NCBI GenBank assembly: GCA_011009095.1 | Contig: VTPC01091229.1 | Span: forward strand, 54,105 to 118,104 | DNA: 64,000 nucleotides | Source: Ignelater luminosus | Taxonomy: Eukaryota > Arthropoda > Insecta > Coleoptera > Elateridae | Reading direction: 5' to 3' | Shown here: in pieces, positions 21,308-31,079 of the stretch | How positions within the stretch are numbered: the first letter of the stretch is position 1 | Layout of the letters: every line of letters begins with the position of its first letter | Position numbers and translations under genes: made by a program | Notes under the pieces: generated by a model | What the model was told of the DNA's origin: nothing | Databases searched by the model: none | Seen by the model: the letters and a program-made list of their open reading frames with translations, nothing else

Positions 21308-23396
21308 TCAATCTATATTATTATTAAATATCAATTTAGTAGTGGTTTTCTTTATATTCTGAGCACGACGAATGATTTTTTGTATTAGCAAATTCTCTAC
21401 GATATTTTTTATATCTTCATAAAACCATTGATCAGCTACTGGCACATAGTAAGATGCTAACGTCATTACATGCTCAAACTTTTTTTGTTTCAATTTCCTT
21501 CTTTCATTATACAAAAGAGTGGTATCATTCGGCATGGTGACAGATATGTTTTTATTTTTTATATCAAATTCCTCATACACCTGTAGTGATACTAACACAC
21601 TACATAAAATGTTTGGCATTTTGGTAATGTCATAACGAAAGATTCTGTATTTGGATATTGTAAACTTTGCATTTTTTCGGCTTGGAGTTTATTTGAACAT
21701 TGGTGAAAAGTGGTCTTTAAAATTCAGGAACATTTTTTGTTGAACCGGAATAACCACAAATTTCTTTCCAGATTCTGTAATAATTTTGGCGTATTCATTT
21801 GGCAGGTATATTTTGTCGTATCTTCGTTTTCTTTGTTCAATAGCTCCGAAGCTGCGATCACAGGGTAGATAACTGTGCCCCGGTTCAGGAAAACGTTGGT
21901 AGATAAATTTAAATTTACCAGTTTCAATAAGACTGTAAAGATACTGCGTCATGACATAATTTTTGTTTTGTGACGCACAGTTGTCCGAAAACATGTAGAC
22001 GTCAGTAACCTCAGGTCTAAGGATATTGTTGAAGAAATAATTAAGTAGGCTGATAACTTCATTTTGTCCTTTTCCAGCAAGCGTTTCATCATACAAAAAG
22101 AAGTAGCTTTTACCCGTGCTTGCGACATGAATGCAGAAGTTGTACACCCACATTTGAATTTTGTAAAATACGTCTCCACCTGGTGCAACTGGTAACGGAA
22201 GATTTTGCTGGAAATCAAATGTAATAACTTCAACATGATCATTATTTTTACACAGTTTTGTCTTTGCCTTGAGATCTTTATAAAATGTTTCTGCTTTGGC
22301 AACATGTAACTCTTTTTCTGTCCTGAGCTGTCTCTTCTCTTCTTCTGTTTCAGCACTTAAAAGTTTGTTCATTAGTTTGTCACATTTCTGACATGAATCT
22401 GACTTAGGCTTTCCAAATGAAATATTAAAATTTTCTGTAAAATATTCTCGAAAGAATTCGTACTTTATTACAGGTTTAAAGTTTTCATTGTCCCTATTCT
22501 CCTGTAATATTCTATATTGATGGGGCTCATACTTTTCTAAGTACAAAGCATGGATTTTAGAAACATTTAGCAATGTTGATAGATAATACTTTTGTAAATT
22601 ATAAGTTCTACTGTAGTGTGATTTATATTTAGGAAAGCTCATTATATGAGCATTTAACTGAGCTAATATGTCAGGAGTAACTTGATTTGGCCTATTGTTA
22701 TGTTTTCCACGCCGGTCTATTGGAGGAATCACATTGAGTTTCATGTAGTCGATTATTCTGTTGATCCTACCTTTTTTTATTCCGTGTCTAGCAAGCAGTG
22801 CATTTTTACATACAGGAACCTTAGTAGCATTTTCTTTAACCTAAAACAGATAAAATGTGAGTACCATACCACTCCCTCTTTGACATTCACAAATGTGTGC
22901 TCTATAACCAGAATAAATTTAAGTAGGCATCAAAATATCCACTTACAGAAAATGTACAATAAACACTTTTTGGTTTATTATTTTCATCGCTGCGTTTTCT
23001 GTGCTGTGCAACTTGTTTTATGGCAATGTTTCCAGATAAATATGCATCCTGCAAGTCCTTGCTTGGTAGTTTATAAAATGCTTTAAATATTGCCACTCTG
23101 GTATCAGCTGTAACTCTGTCAAAACATTTCATTTTGCAGTTATATGCATTTCCTAGTTGTTTTTCTGGTACTACTTGTTTCAAAGTATTAACATATTCTT
23201 TGCCAGCAGCTTTGCGTTCCTTCCTCACATTTCTTTGCCACTGTTTTTCTTTCCTCAACCGTTTCTTGCCTTCATCTTCCCTTAAAGTGAGGTTAGGTTC
23301 CTCAGTTTCACTACCTTCTGATGGTATATATTCAGGGTCTGTTTGAGAATCACTGCCAGCATAAGGATCCTCCTCTGATTCTGATGAAGAACTCAT
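21308..23396 (-). CDS. Sola/DUF7869-like transposase, two exons, one premature stop
   Basis: Exon 1 is 23396-22947 (450 nt, 150 codons). It starts MSSSSESEEDPYAGSDSQTD, an acidic Ser/Glu-rich head followed by a Lys/Arg-rich segment. A 106-nt intron (22946-22841) has GTAAGT and TGTTTTAG ends. Exon 2 (22840-21308) continues in phase 0 with VKENATKVPVCKNALLARHG. A CQKCDK cysteine pair lies near 22390. The candidate catalytic core shows FDFQQNLPLP (first Asp, about 22220), YDETLAGKGQNE (about 22100), FSDNCASQNKN (second Asp, about 21995) and GHSYLPCDRSFG.IE (about 21870). One in-frame TAA at 21689-21691 interrupts about 660 codons, after which the same frame runs on to 21308. Catalytic residue assignment is inferred. 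Confidence 0.82.
22841..22946 (-). other. GT-AG intron in the Sola-like transposase gene
   Basis: Without removal, the frame runs to a stop about 14 codons after the donor. With removal, exon 2 joins in phase 0 and the 32 codons between the acceptor and the next Met are fully open. The donor is TTTTCT|GTAAGTGG and the acceptor is ATCTGTTTTAG|GTTAAAG. Confidence 0.8.
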
Positions 23397-23662
23397 TGTG
23401 CACTATTTAATACCACAATAAATAGGTTAACAATAACATTACACTTCACATAAACACACTGTTGTAGTCACGTACACAGTACACAACTACCCACAATACT
23501 TTGCAAAAACTGGACATGACCAGTTCATGTCCACTTCTTGCACAGTACTTAGTAGGTAGACAACCAACATCGCACTCGTATATAATCTATGTTAGCGGCA
23601 GAAGTCTAGTTTTTGCTCAGAACGATGCAGTAACGATTCAAGAACATGTCCGATAAAAAATG

Positions 23663-23692
23663 GACATGTCCACTTCTTGCATTGGCCCCTTC
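23663..23692 (-). repeat. Right terminal inverted repeat of the Sola-like element
   Basis: Inverted partner of 21014-21043. Its inner edge forms a short palindrome, TGGACATGTCCA, at about 23661-23672. Confidence 0.9.
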
Positions 23693-23696
23693 TAGT

Positions 23697-26600
23697 GGTG
23701 TTGTTTATTCCAAGAAGAAATATATAACATTTAATAAAATGTTTAAAAGGTTTCAATGGCTTGTACCCCATTTGTTACCCCTGACCCGCCTGTAAGTTGA
23801 AGTGTATACTCTTTTTTGTCTTTTTTGAAAGCATCAAGTTGATGAAATCATTCTGGTGACAGTTTTGAGCTGCGAAGGCAGGGGCCTTACCTATAATTTT
23901 TATTATTGCCTTTTCTAATCCTAGATCCGTCCTCTATACTAAAGTAGGCGTTATTTAACTTTGTTTTCACCTGACTATTAATATTGATACATACAGGGTA
24001 ATGTGTAATGTTTACGTTTTGCTAGGTTTTTTTTTCTTTTCCAATTGGTTTTTGTCAGACGAATTTGCTAACAATTTGGCTGCCAGCTACTGGTCTTCTT
24101 TTACTCTTCCTAACAAGAAGTTGATTAATTCGTTAGTTCAAAGTTTATTTAAGAAGAATCAACTACTAGATGCTGTGTTTACCTCTCATCTTAGCCTATG
24201 GAGATATACGGAATTCTCCATGCTACATGATATCGCGAGAAATTTATGCCTAAGCATGCTTAGGAAGAATATTCAGTGGTAAATGGTGAACATACCTTAC
24301 ATCAAAATTACTTGGGCTTGCACAGTCTGTGCCATTAACCTCGACTATATTTACAGCAAATGCACCGTTTTGTGAATTACGTGCAATGCATTGTGCATAT
24401 TTTGCCGTCGAGACTTTTTATTGCATCATGTAAATATGTAAACAAAAAGCTTCTCCAGCGCTTGTGTTTCTGCACTCTCAGGATCGTTTTCCTGTTAAAC
24501 AAGGAAACTTAGATTTGATTAGCTTAAGTATCAGTTTTAATTAGTAAATTAGTAGATTTACTTACCATTTTTAGTTTTCCGATTAACCTGAAAAAATGAC
24601 TGTGATTTTTTTGTTTTAGAAATCATTAGATGCCATTATTGTTTAAGATTGGTACACGGGACGTTTTCCATGTAGCGTAACAGTTTCTATACTGGCAAAT
24701 TTCAATTGTTTTAGTAAATGTAAAGTGATCGTACTTAGCCAAACTTTAATTTTACTATACGACTGTATTTTTGATTGCTTGCTTTGCGTACCGGGCTTTC
24801 AACATGAGCTTACGCAAACCTAACAGCTTGAAGGGTAATTACATCTTTTAGCCTAACGTGTTTGAAGGGCGTTGTTGCTCTTCATTGAAACTAAGACTGC
24901 AGTTAGTTAGTATTCTAGCTTTTGTTGTTTTTGCACCTTAGAAGTTCACTTACCATTTGGTCTTACAATACTTTTATAACAACCCTAGTCAATTTGATCG
25001 AACTTGATTTAACTGTGATCTACAATATTTCATTTACTTTTTTTTTTGCTTACATTGGATATGTTATTTTTGATCTTATTGATTATTTAAGTTTACAGTT
25101 TACTTCTTTGTTATTTGACCCATTTAGATCAGTTTGTGTTTATATTAATTTCGTCTTTTTCAATCTTAAATAACTTTATCAAAGTATTAGCAAGTTTTAT
25201 TACTACAAGTTATTTTGAAGCCAAATTTTAGCTTGCTTTGGAGGCGTCCTATTTTACCATTGTACCTGTAGAGGGTTTTTTTATCCCTAATAATCAACAG
25301 GAACCCTGACTCAGTTGTCGAGTTCACTCTGGGTTATTCTACTAATCCCGTTAGGGGTGTGGTATAATGTCTCTATATCATTCGAAAACTAAAGTACAGA
25401 ATTTCCTAATAACGTTTTTCTATCTGACCAAATTAGGTAAGATAATACCCAGAAAAAACTTTTTATGTATTTATTTGATACTTCTAACTTGCTTTCTAAG
25501 TAACTTAAATATTTACAAGAATTTTAATTATTTATGTGACTTTTTCAAAATAAATTCTCTTACTCCTATCTATTTCAATTTTCTAAAAAGTTTTGACTTT
25601 TGACTTTTAGTAGAATCCGGTTTATAGGTTACATATGTTTGGATAGCATCTAAAATATATTTATTTAGGTAAATGTTTAAACGGTTTCCTGAATGTTTAC
25701 GTTTAGCGAGAGCAACAAGTTTCTGCGTACGACTAGAATTTCTAGTAACTGGTTACCTAAATACTCTAATCGAAATTCGTTAACTGTAAATTGTTTTAAC
25801 TACTAGTCCGATGCGTTGTAACGTTCATTTTTTATGAACCTTACATGGGTCTTGCCTTCACTAATTTTGGTTATCTTCACTGGGTGCTGTTTAATATCTT
25901 TAATCTGTGTCACCGTTCCTATAAGAATTCGTACGAAAATATATACTTTTAGACCACTTTATATATCATTGAAAAGAAATTTTTAATAATTTTGCTTGTA
26001 TTAAATTTATGTTCCACATGGGAATTTTCTTTGTACTAAAAATATTAAGGATTATTTCGTTGTAATTAGTCTGGGATGGCCCGGATTGATCTTATTTTGT
26101 GATCTATAGTTATCTCTGGTTGCCAGATGTAGTTTAAGCAAACTTCTTTTACTTTTGTAGAATTAATTTCTGCTTGTTTTATATGATTTCACTCGTTTAT
26201 TGTTCTGTTTGACTTTTATTTGATATCAGTTAATTAACAGGGGTTATCTATTATCGCTCATTTGGCTAATGATTGGCTATTAGATTCAGAATAGGTAGCA
26301 TCAGTTTTGGTCCATTTCTAGCGTATTGCTTGCGACTTTTTTCGAACTATTTTTAGACATTTGCCTTTTGCTTAAATTCTCTATTCACTTATTGGGTTTA
26401 AACAAATTTTTTGCTTGTCTCATTAGAGTTTCTATCGTTCTCAGTGATATTTAATTTTTATCGTAAAAAAATGCGTGTTTTGGGCGATATTTTCGTGATT
26501 AGTTTTCGAAGGTTAAACTCTCTTTTGTAATTTTTGGACCAATTCGCAGTTGCCATATATCCTTTTGGTGTCCTCACACTGGCTTTCTAAATGGTTATTG

Positions 26601-26889
26601 GTTGGAGATTGTGCATTTTGCCTGCAGTTTCACTTTCCGAGATTAGACGGGAGTCAGTTTTAAGAACTCGCTTATGACGAACGGGTGTGCTGATCAACCG
26701 TTCGGGTTGTGGTTTCTAACCGTTTAAATTTTTGTTGTTTCCACTTTGAAAAGAGGTGTTTAGTGTTACTGTGGAGGCTACCCTTGAATTCTGGGATTAC
26801 CTCATTTAGCATCTTTGTTAAGAAGCTACAAACGTACTGAAGGTATGTTAGATGGTCCCGTCTTTTACTTGTTCTCATTTTCTCCGTGT
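23697..26889. other. Long T-rich span without recognisable gene
   Basis: The plus strand is strongly T-rich, especially 24900-26500. Small open frames (24001-24282, 24922-25173, 25367-25603) are rich in Phe/Leu/Ile as expected from T-rich DNA and show no domain. Two near-copies of a 25-bp word (about 26905-26928 and 26930-26950, GGGGAGG followed by CGAATCTT or CAAATCTT) lead into the GC-rich island. Confidence 0.4.
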
Positions 26890-28080
26890 TCGTCTTAGCT
26901 TTTATGGGGAGGCCCGCAAATCTTTTACGGGGAGGTCAGCGAATCTTCTTGAGAGATCCTGCAACTCCTTGAGAGAACGAGGTCGCAAAAGACGGCAGTG
27001 TTAGTGGTGGTTCCTTCCGATGCTATAGTGGGGAGCTGTTCCATCCCCTCCTAATGCGCTAAGAACACTCATAAAACCTCGGAGCAGCGCGTCACCTCGG
27101 GGCATTCCGGCTTCGAGTGAGCAGCGGTGCAGTCGACCCGGTCTCGGTCCTTTGGGTGATGCATCGAAGATGAACAGTAAGCAGCGAACCCCCACCAACG
27201 CCAACTCGCCTGATTGGGAGGTCGGGCAGTAGTTGGCTCCACATCCAGCGGCCGGCAACCTGTGTCAGGTCTCGAGGCACAGGCCCGGCAGCCACCAACA
27301 TCAATTTCTCAGCCTCTTCCGCTAATCCTGCTCTGGGAGGGGGGCAGTCACCAGCACTCATCTCCAACTCCACCGTTGCGATCCGGGCCCGAGGCTCCCC
27401 GGAAAACAACACCACCGCTGCTGAAATTCATCTTCGATCCGTCACCCCTTGGTTAATTCCTTTCCTCATCCCATCCTTAATCCTTCCAAATCCTCCCGCA
27501 GCGCGAACTGCGGGGGGTTGTGGTTCTGAGAAAAACCGTTTTACCTCCATAACCTACCCATTCCTACTCATTCAAATCATTTAAACCTCAATCATTCAAA
27601 TCATCTAATCACACCACGTTATACTTCCAACTCCAACTATCAAAAAAATCCACAACCACTATCCCTCACTGCATCGCTAGCGCTCCTGCTACTGCACCGT
27701 CCACGCCGTCGCCGTCGCCCGCAACATTGAACAACATCAAACTCCAGCAGCCCTGGCCCATCACCACCAATCAACGCCGTCTTCAGGAGACACGCAAGCA
27801 GCCCTCACGCCTCCCACGCCGACTCTACTACCTTTCCAACGCCGCCATCCATCAACACTGCTAACGACAACCCATAGAACATCTCCATCCAACACCGCGG
27901 ACGAGACGCCCGTTCTGGCTCACTCCACAAATCAACTCCAACCCCATCAGGCTTAGAGACGCCAAGAGTCTAAAAGCCGCTGCTCGGATCGAGCAGCATC
28001 CAGCGATGACACGCGTCACCTTGAGAATTTTAGACGTCATCTCCTGATTGCCCGTCGCATCGTGTTACTGGACTAAAAAT
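26890..28080. other. GC-rich island of unknown origin, possibly decayed coding DNA
   Basis: This 1.2-kb block is far richer in G and C than anything else in the window. Open frames exist on both strands (plus 27214-27456; minus 27001-27258 and 27092-27415), and 27680-28070 has plus-strand stretches rich in Pro, Thr, Ser, His and Arg. None matches a family I recognise. The bias toward C in 27540-27960, with proline/threonine-rich translation, would suit a LINE ORF1 or gag-like linker, but a host exon cluster, a CpG-rich regulatory region or foreign DNA are also possible. Confidence 0.4.
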
Positions 28081-28450
28081 TTTATTGTCGGCTTCTTTCC
28101 TTAGGAACGGTTAACCTTTATGAATTAGTTAATTGTAATTTATTGGATTTCTTTGACACCAAATTGTGTACTAGATTCATTGAAATGTTACACTCTAATT
28201 ATTTTCTTTTGCTTCAAGATGTTTTTTTGCGCTCTGAATAAGTTTAGAGTTAAATTTTTTCCGTAAAGTTGCACTAAACTTAATTCATGAAAAGCTGCTG
28301 TAAATAAAACTGAGTTTTTTTTAAATTTTGTTACGTTAAATAAAAATTGCTTTTTGAATGATTTAAGATTTAATGTTGATTTGAATTTAATGATTTCATA
28401 CGGGATGGGCCACAAGTATTAGAACAGTTGTGTTTGGAATTTCGTTTCAG

Positions 28451-28511
28451 GTCATGAAGAAGCTTTTGTTCGGTCTGACATAGCTATATCAGCTGAACCT
28501 GCTACTTTCAA
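28451..28511 (+). CDS. Candidate small internal exon of an unidentified host gene
   Basis: TTTCGTTTCAG precedes the segment and CTTTCAA|GTAAGTTC follows, a strong donor. The only open frame needs one base from the previous exon and reads HEEAFVRSDIAISAEPATF, with two bases left for the next codon. The composition is coding-like. I do not recognise the family. Its starting phase does not fit directly to the end of the 17755-17819 candidate. The exon is 61 bp, so chance openness cannot be excluded. Confidence 0.38.
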
Positions 28512-29111
28512 GTAAGTTCTTGATTCTTTTCTCATCTGTTCTGACGTTGTGTTCTCTGTCCTTTTTTTTATTTCAAATTAAATTTATTAACTGATTTGAG
28601 AATTTCATTTTACTCTAGGGTTAGAAGATTTTTTAATAAGACTAAATAGAATTTTGAATTTGTATGCTTCATTCTTTTGAACTTCAATAATCATTCTAAT
28701 AATTTGTTGATAGTATTAAGTTATATAATACTTGGTGCCAATTTTTGTGTGTTTTTCTGTATAAATATAACTGCTTCAGTTTAATATATTGGTACGTTAA
28801 ATTATTTGTCTGTTTTATTGTGTTTTCACTCTTGAATTATCCACGCTCAAAGCCACCTCTGAGCTCAGCCGGCCTAGGACAAAAGGGTCCTAGTTTGTTT
28901 AAAATTTAAATTGTATTTATATTTCAGAGGACACCAAAAAAGAGAATTGGACTCCTTAAGAGCTTGTTAATATTATAGAATATCAATTCAGAACCTGTGG
29001 GCAATAAAAATATTTATGTATTCAAAAACTGAATTTCTTTGCATTACCTACTGAATGTATGTGTATTAGCTTGTAAACAAACATAAAATAGACTATAGTT
29101 AACGCTAAACT
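28512..29111. other. AT-rich sequence, probably intronic if the neighbouring exon is real
   Basis: No gene is seen. A dispersed repeat copy lies at 28811-28899 (separate entry). Confidence 0.4.
28811..28899 (+). repeat. Dispersed repeat, copy 1
   Basis: TGTTTTATTGTG, a TCCAC word, AAAGC.ACC, TGAGCTCAGC and GCCTAGGA occur here in the same order and with similar spacing as at 43432-43522. The family is unknown; it may be the tail or LTR of a retroelement. Confidence 0.5.
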
Positions 29112-29422
29112 AACAGTGTCGGGTCTATGACATTTGGGCAGGTTTGGGGTGAGAGGGTGTTTGGACACGAGGACACGATTGGATGCGAAATACTTATTTA
29201 TTGTTTTTTCTTTTTAAGTTAGCAAGACACAAGAATAGAATGATATCATCATGTAATAATAATCCTGAAGCCAACCTTGTAACTTCAAAATAAAAGAAAA
29301 TAAAAACAAACACTTTGTGCTCATTTGTCGGCGCCCAAATGACCTTGCGCGCAAATGTCCTCACACCAAAACGGGCGGCGCCCAAATGACCCGAACGCCC
29401 AAACGTCCTGACTCCAACATTG
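29112..29422. repeat. Possible non-autonomous element with imperfect inverted ends built of CATTTGGGC words
   Basis: The left part has TCGGGTC, GACATTTGGGCAGG and TTTGGGGTGAG. The right part, read on the other strand, has TCGGGTCATTTGGGCGCC, GTTTTGGTGTGAGGACATTT and a further GGTCATTTGGGCGCC. The arms are GC-rich against an AT-rich centre (29190-29310). No coding capacity is present, and I saw no clear target duplication. Confidence 0.45.
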
Positions 29423-29797
29423 GTCTATTAAGGAAACACATGAAAATAGATTGCCATAAAGGTTTTAGTTCCATGATCATTGATCTGGTAATTTTACTAT
29501 GAATCCATTTGAAAAATAGAAGACTCTGTTTGTTTAAATAAAACAGTATGACTTTTGTATAAAGCGCATTGTAAACGATACAATATTCCTTACAGATATA
29601 TGAGTTTAAATCGAATACAATCTGTGATAAATGGTTTAGAGTTGCCCAAAGAAAACCGATACACGCTTTTAGTTACTTAGACTAAATTATAAAAATTGTG
29701 TATTTTGTCGTAGATATTTCTCCGCATTTCTTTTTCCTGAATGATATTGGAAAAATGAGAAATAAGTGACCTTTGGTTGAGCATGCTGATATGCCAC
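29423..29797. other. AT-rich sequence without recognisable gene
   Basis: Nothing is supported between the CATTTGGGC repeat and the first mariner. Confidence 0.45.
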
Positions 29798-29799
29798 TA

Positions 29800-31077
29800 C
29801 GAGGGTGGTCTGAAGAGTTTCCGACCTAACAAAGATACAAGACATTTTTTCTGAAAATTTTTTTTATTTTTCAACATAGTCTCCTTGTAACTCTACACAC
29901 TTCTCCCAGCGATGCTCCCATCTCTGTAACCCGTCCAAATAGTACTCGGCATTTTTCTCTGCAAAATAATTGTTCACGAAGGTGATTGCCTCTTCATTTG
30001 ACGAAAATCTTTGTCCTCCGAGCGCAATTTTTAGATGAGGGAACAAAAAAAGTCGCTTGGGGCTAGATCTGGTGAGTAAGGCGGATGGTCAAGCAGTTCA
30101 AACCGTAATTCGTGGATTTTCGCCATGGCAACCGCTGAGGTGTGAGACGGTGCGTTGTCTTGGTGAAACAGGATTTTCTTTTTCTGCAAATGTGGCCGTT
30201 TTTCGCAAGTTCTGCCTTCAGCTTGTCAAGTAATGATGCATAGTAAGCTCCTGTAATGGTTTTTCCTTTTTGAAGATAATCGATTAAAATAACTCCATGA
30301 CTATCCCAAAAAAACAGTCGCCATCACTTTCCCAGCCGAAAAAACAGTTTTTGCTTTTTTTGGAGCCGGTTCCCCCTTTGCAGTCCACTGTTTGGACTGT
30401 ATTTTTGTTTCGGGCGTATAATGGTGTATCCAAGTTTCATCTACAGTAATTAATCGGCGCCACAACTCGGATTTATTTTGCCTAAACTGCGCCAAAAGAG
30501 CGTTGGAAATATTCATTCGAACACGTTTTTGGTCTAACGTGAGCAAACGCGGCACCCAACGCGCGGACAGCTTTCTCATGCCTAAATGTTAATTTAATAT
30601 GTGACAAACACGTTCTTTTAACATGTTCATAATCTCTGCTATCTCTCTCACTTTAATTCGGCGGTCGTCTAGCATCATTTGGTGAACTTTGGCGATGTTT
30701 TCGTCGGTAGTTGCAGTTTTTGGACGTCCCGAACGTTCATCGTCTCCCAAGCTCTTACGGCCACGCTTAAATTCAGCAGCCCAAAATTTCACTGTGGTAA
30801 ATGATGGTGCAGAGTCCCCATACACAGAATCCAACTCATCTTTTATTTGCCTTTCAGAAACAAATATTTAATGATAGCTCGATACTCGATTTTGTCCATT
30901 TTCACAAAAAAACTCACATCAACTCACTCAAACGACTGTTACATAAAAACTGCGCGTCCAAAATAGCTGAAACTTTGGTGAGTAACTGTCAACAGATGAA
31001 CAACAAAATTTGGTGGCTTTTATTTACGAGTGCTGCCATCTTCACGTTGAGGTCGGAAACTTTTCAGACCACCCTCG
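29800..31077 (-). mobile_element. mariner element, copy 1 (1278 bp)
   Basis: The ends CGAGGGTGGTCTGAAGAGTT (from 29800) and, inward from the right, CGAGGGTGGTCTGAAAAGTT are inverted repeats. TA lies outside each end (29798-29799 and 31078-31079). The length matches the usual 1.3 kb of mariners. The copy at 52561-53850 is near-identical in the same orientation, differing mainly by scattered substitutions and small indels. The transposase is broken here. Confidence 0.95.
29864..30895 (-). pseudogene. mariner transposase, copy 1 (broken)
   Basis: DD34D transposase of the mariner family, which binds the inverted ends and moves the element by cut and paste into TA. The helix-turn-helix part reads FTTVKFWAAEFKRGRKSLGD and SGRPKTATTDENIA (about 30780-30690). 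The first Asp lies in TVDETWIHHYTPE (about 30445). The second Asp and the tail segment ending KCVELQGDYVEK (29864) are in other frames. Compared with copy 2, 13 bp are missing near 30858 (the GNTPSQ region), a TAA interrupts after CHILN near 30590, and extra A residues near 30305 shift the frame. No functional protein can be made. Confidence 0.9.
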
Positions 31078-31079
31078 TA

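Larger units (their letters stand above)
21014..23692 (-). mobile_element. Sola/DUF7869-like DNA transposon (2679 bp), nearly intact
   Basis: The left end GAAGGGGCCAAGGCAAGAAG (from 21014) and the right end read inward, GAAGGGGCCAATGCAAGAAG (from 23692), match over 30 bp with one difference. The flanking four bases are AAGT (21010-21013) and TAGT (23693-23696), compatible with a 4-bp target duplication with one later change. A minus-strand gene fills the interior. The protein resembles the DUF7869 family, which I associate with Sola-type transposases (4-bp target duplications); the superfamily name is an inference from memory. Extra copies of the end motif ATGTCCACTTCTTGCACAGT lie at 21218-21237 and 23528-23547. 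Confidence 0.85.

Noticed and set aside
21724..22356. Minus-strand frames overlapping the Sola-like transposase
   Set aside because: They are alternative-frame shadows of exon 2, which alone carries the conserved motifs.
22682..23346. Plus-strand frames opposite the Sola-like transposase
   Set aside because: They are antisense shadows without domains.
24001..25603. Several Phe/Leu-rich plus-strand frames
   Set aside because: They are explained by strong T-richness; no signal peptide plus domain pattern, splice context or family match.
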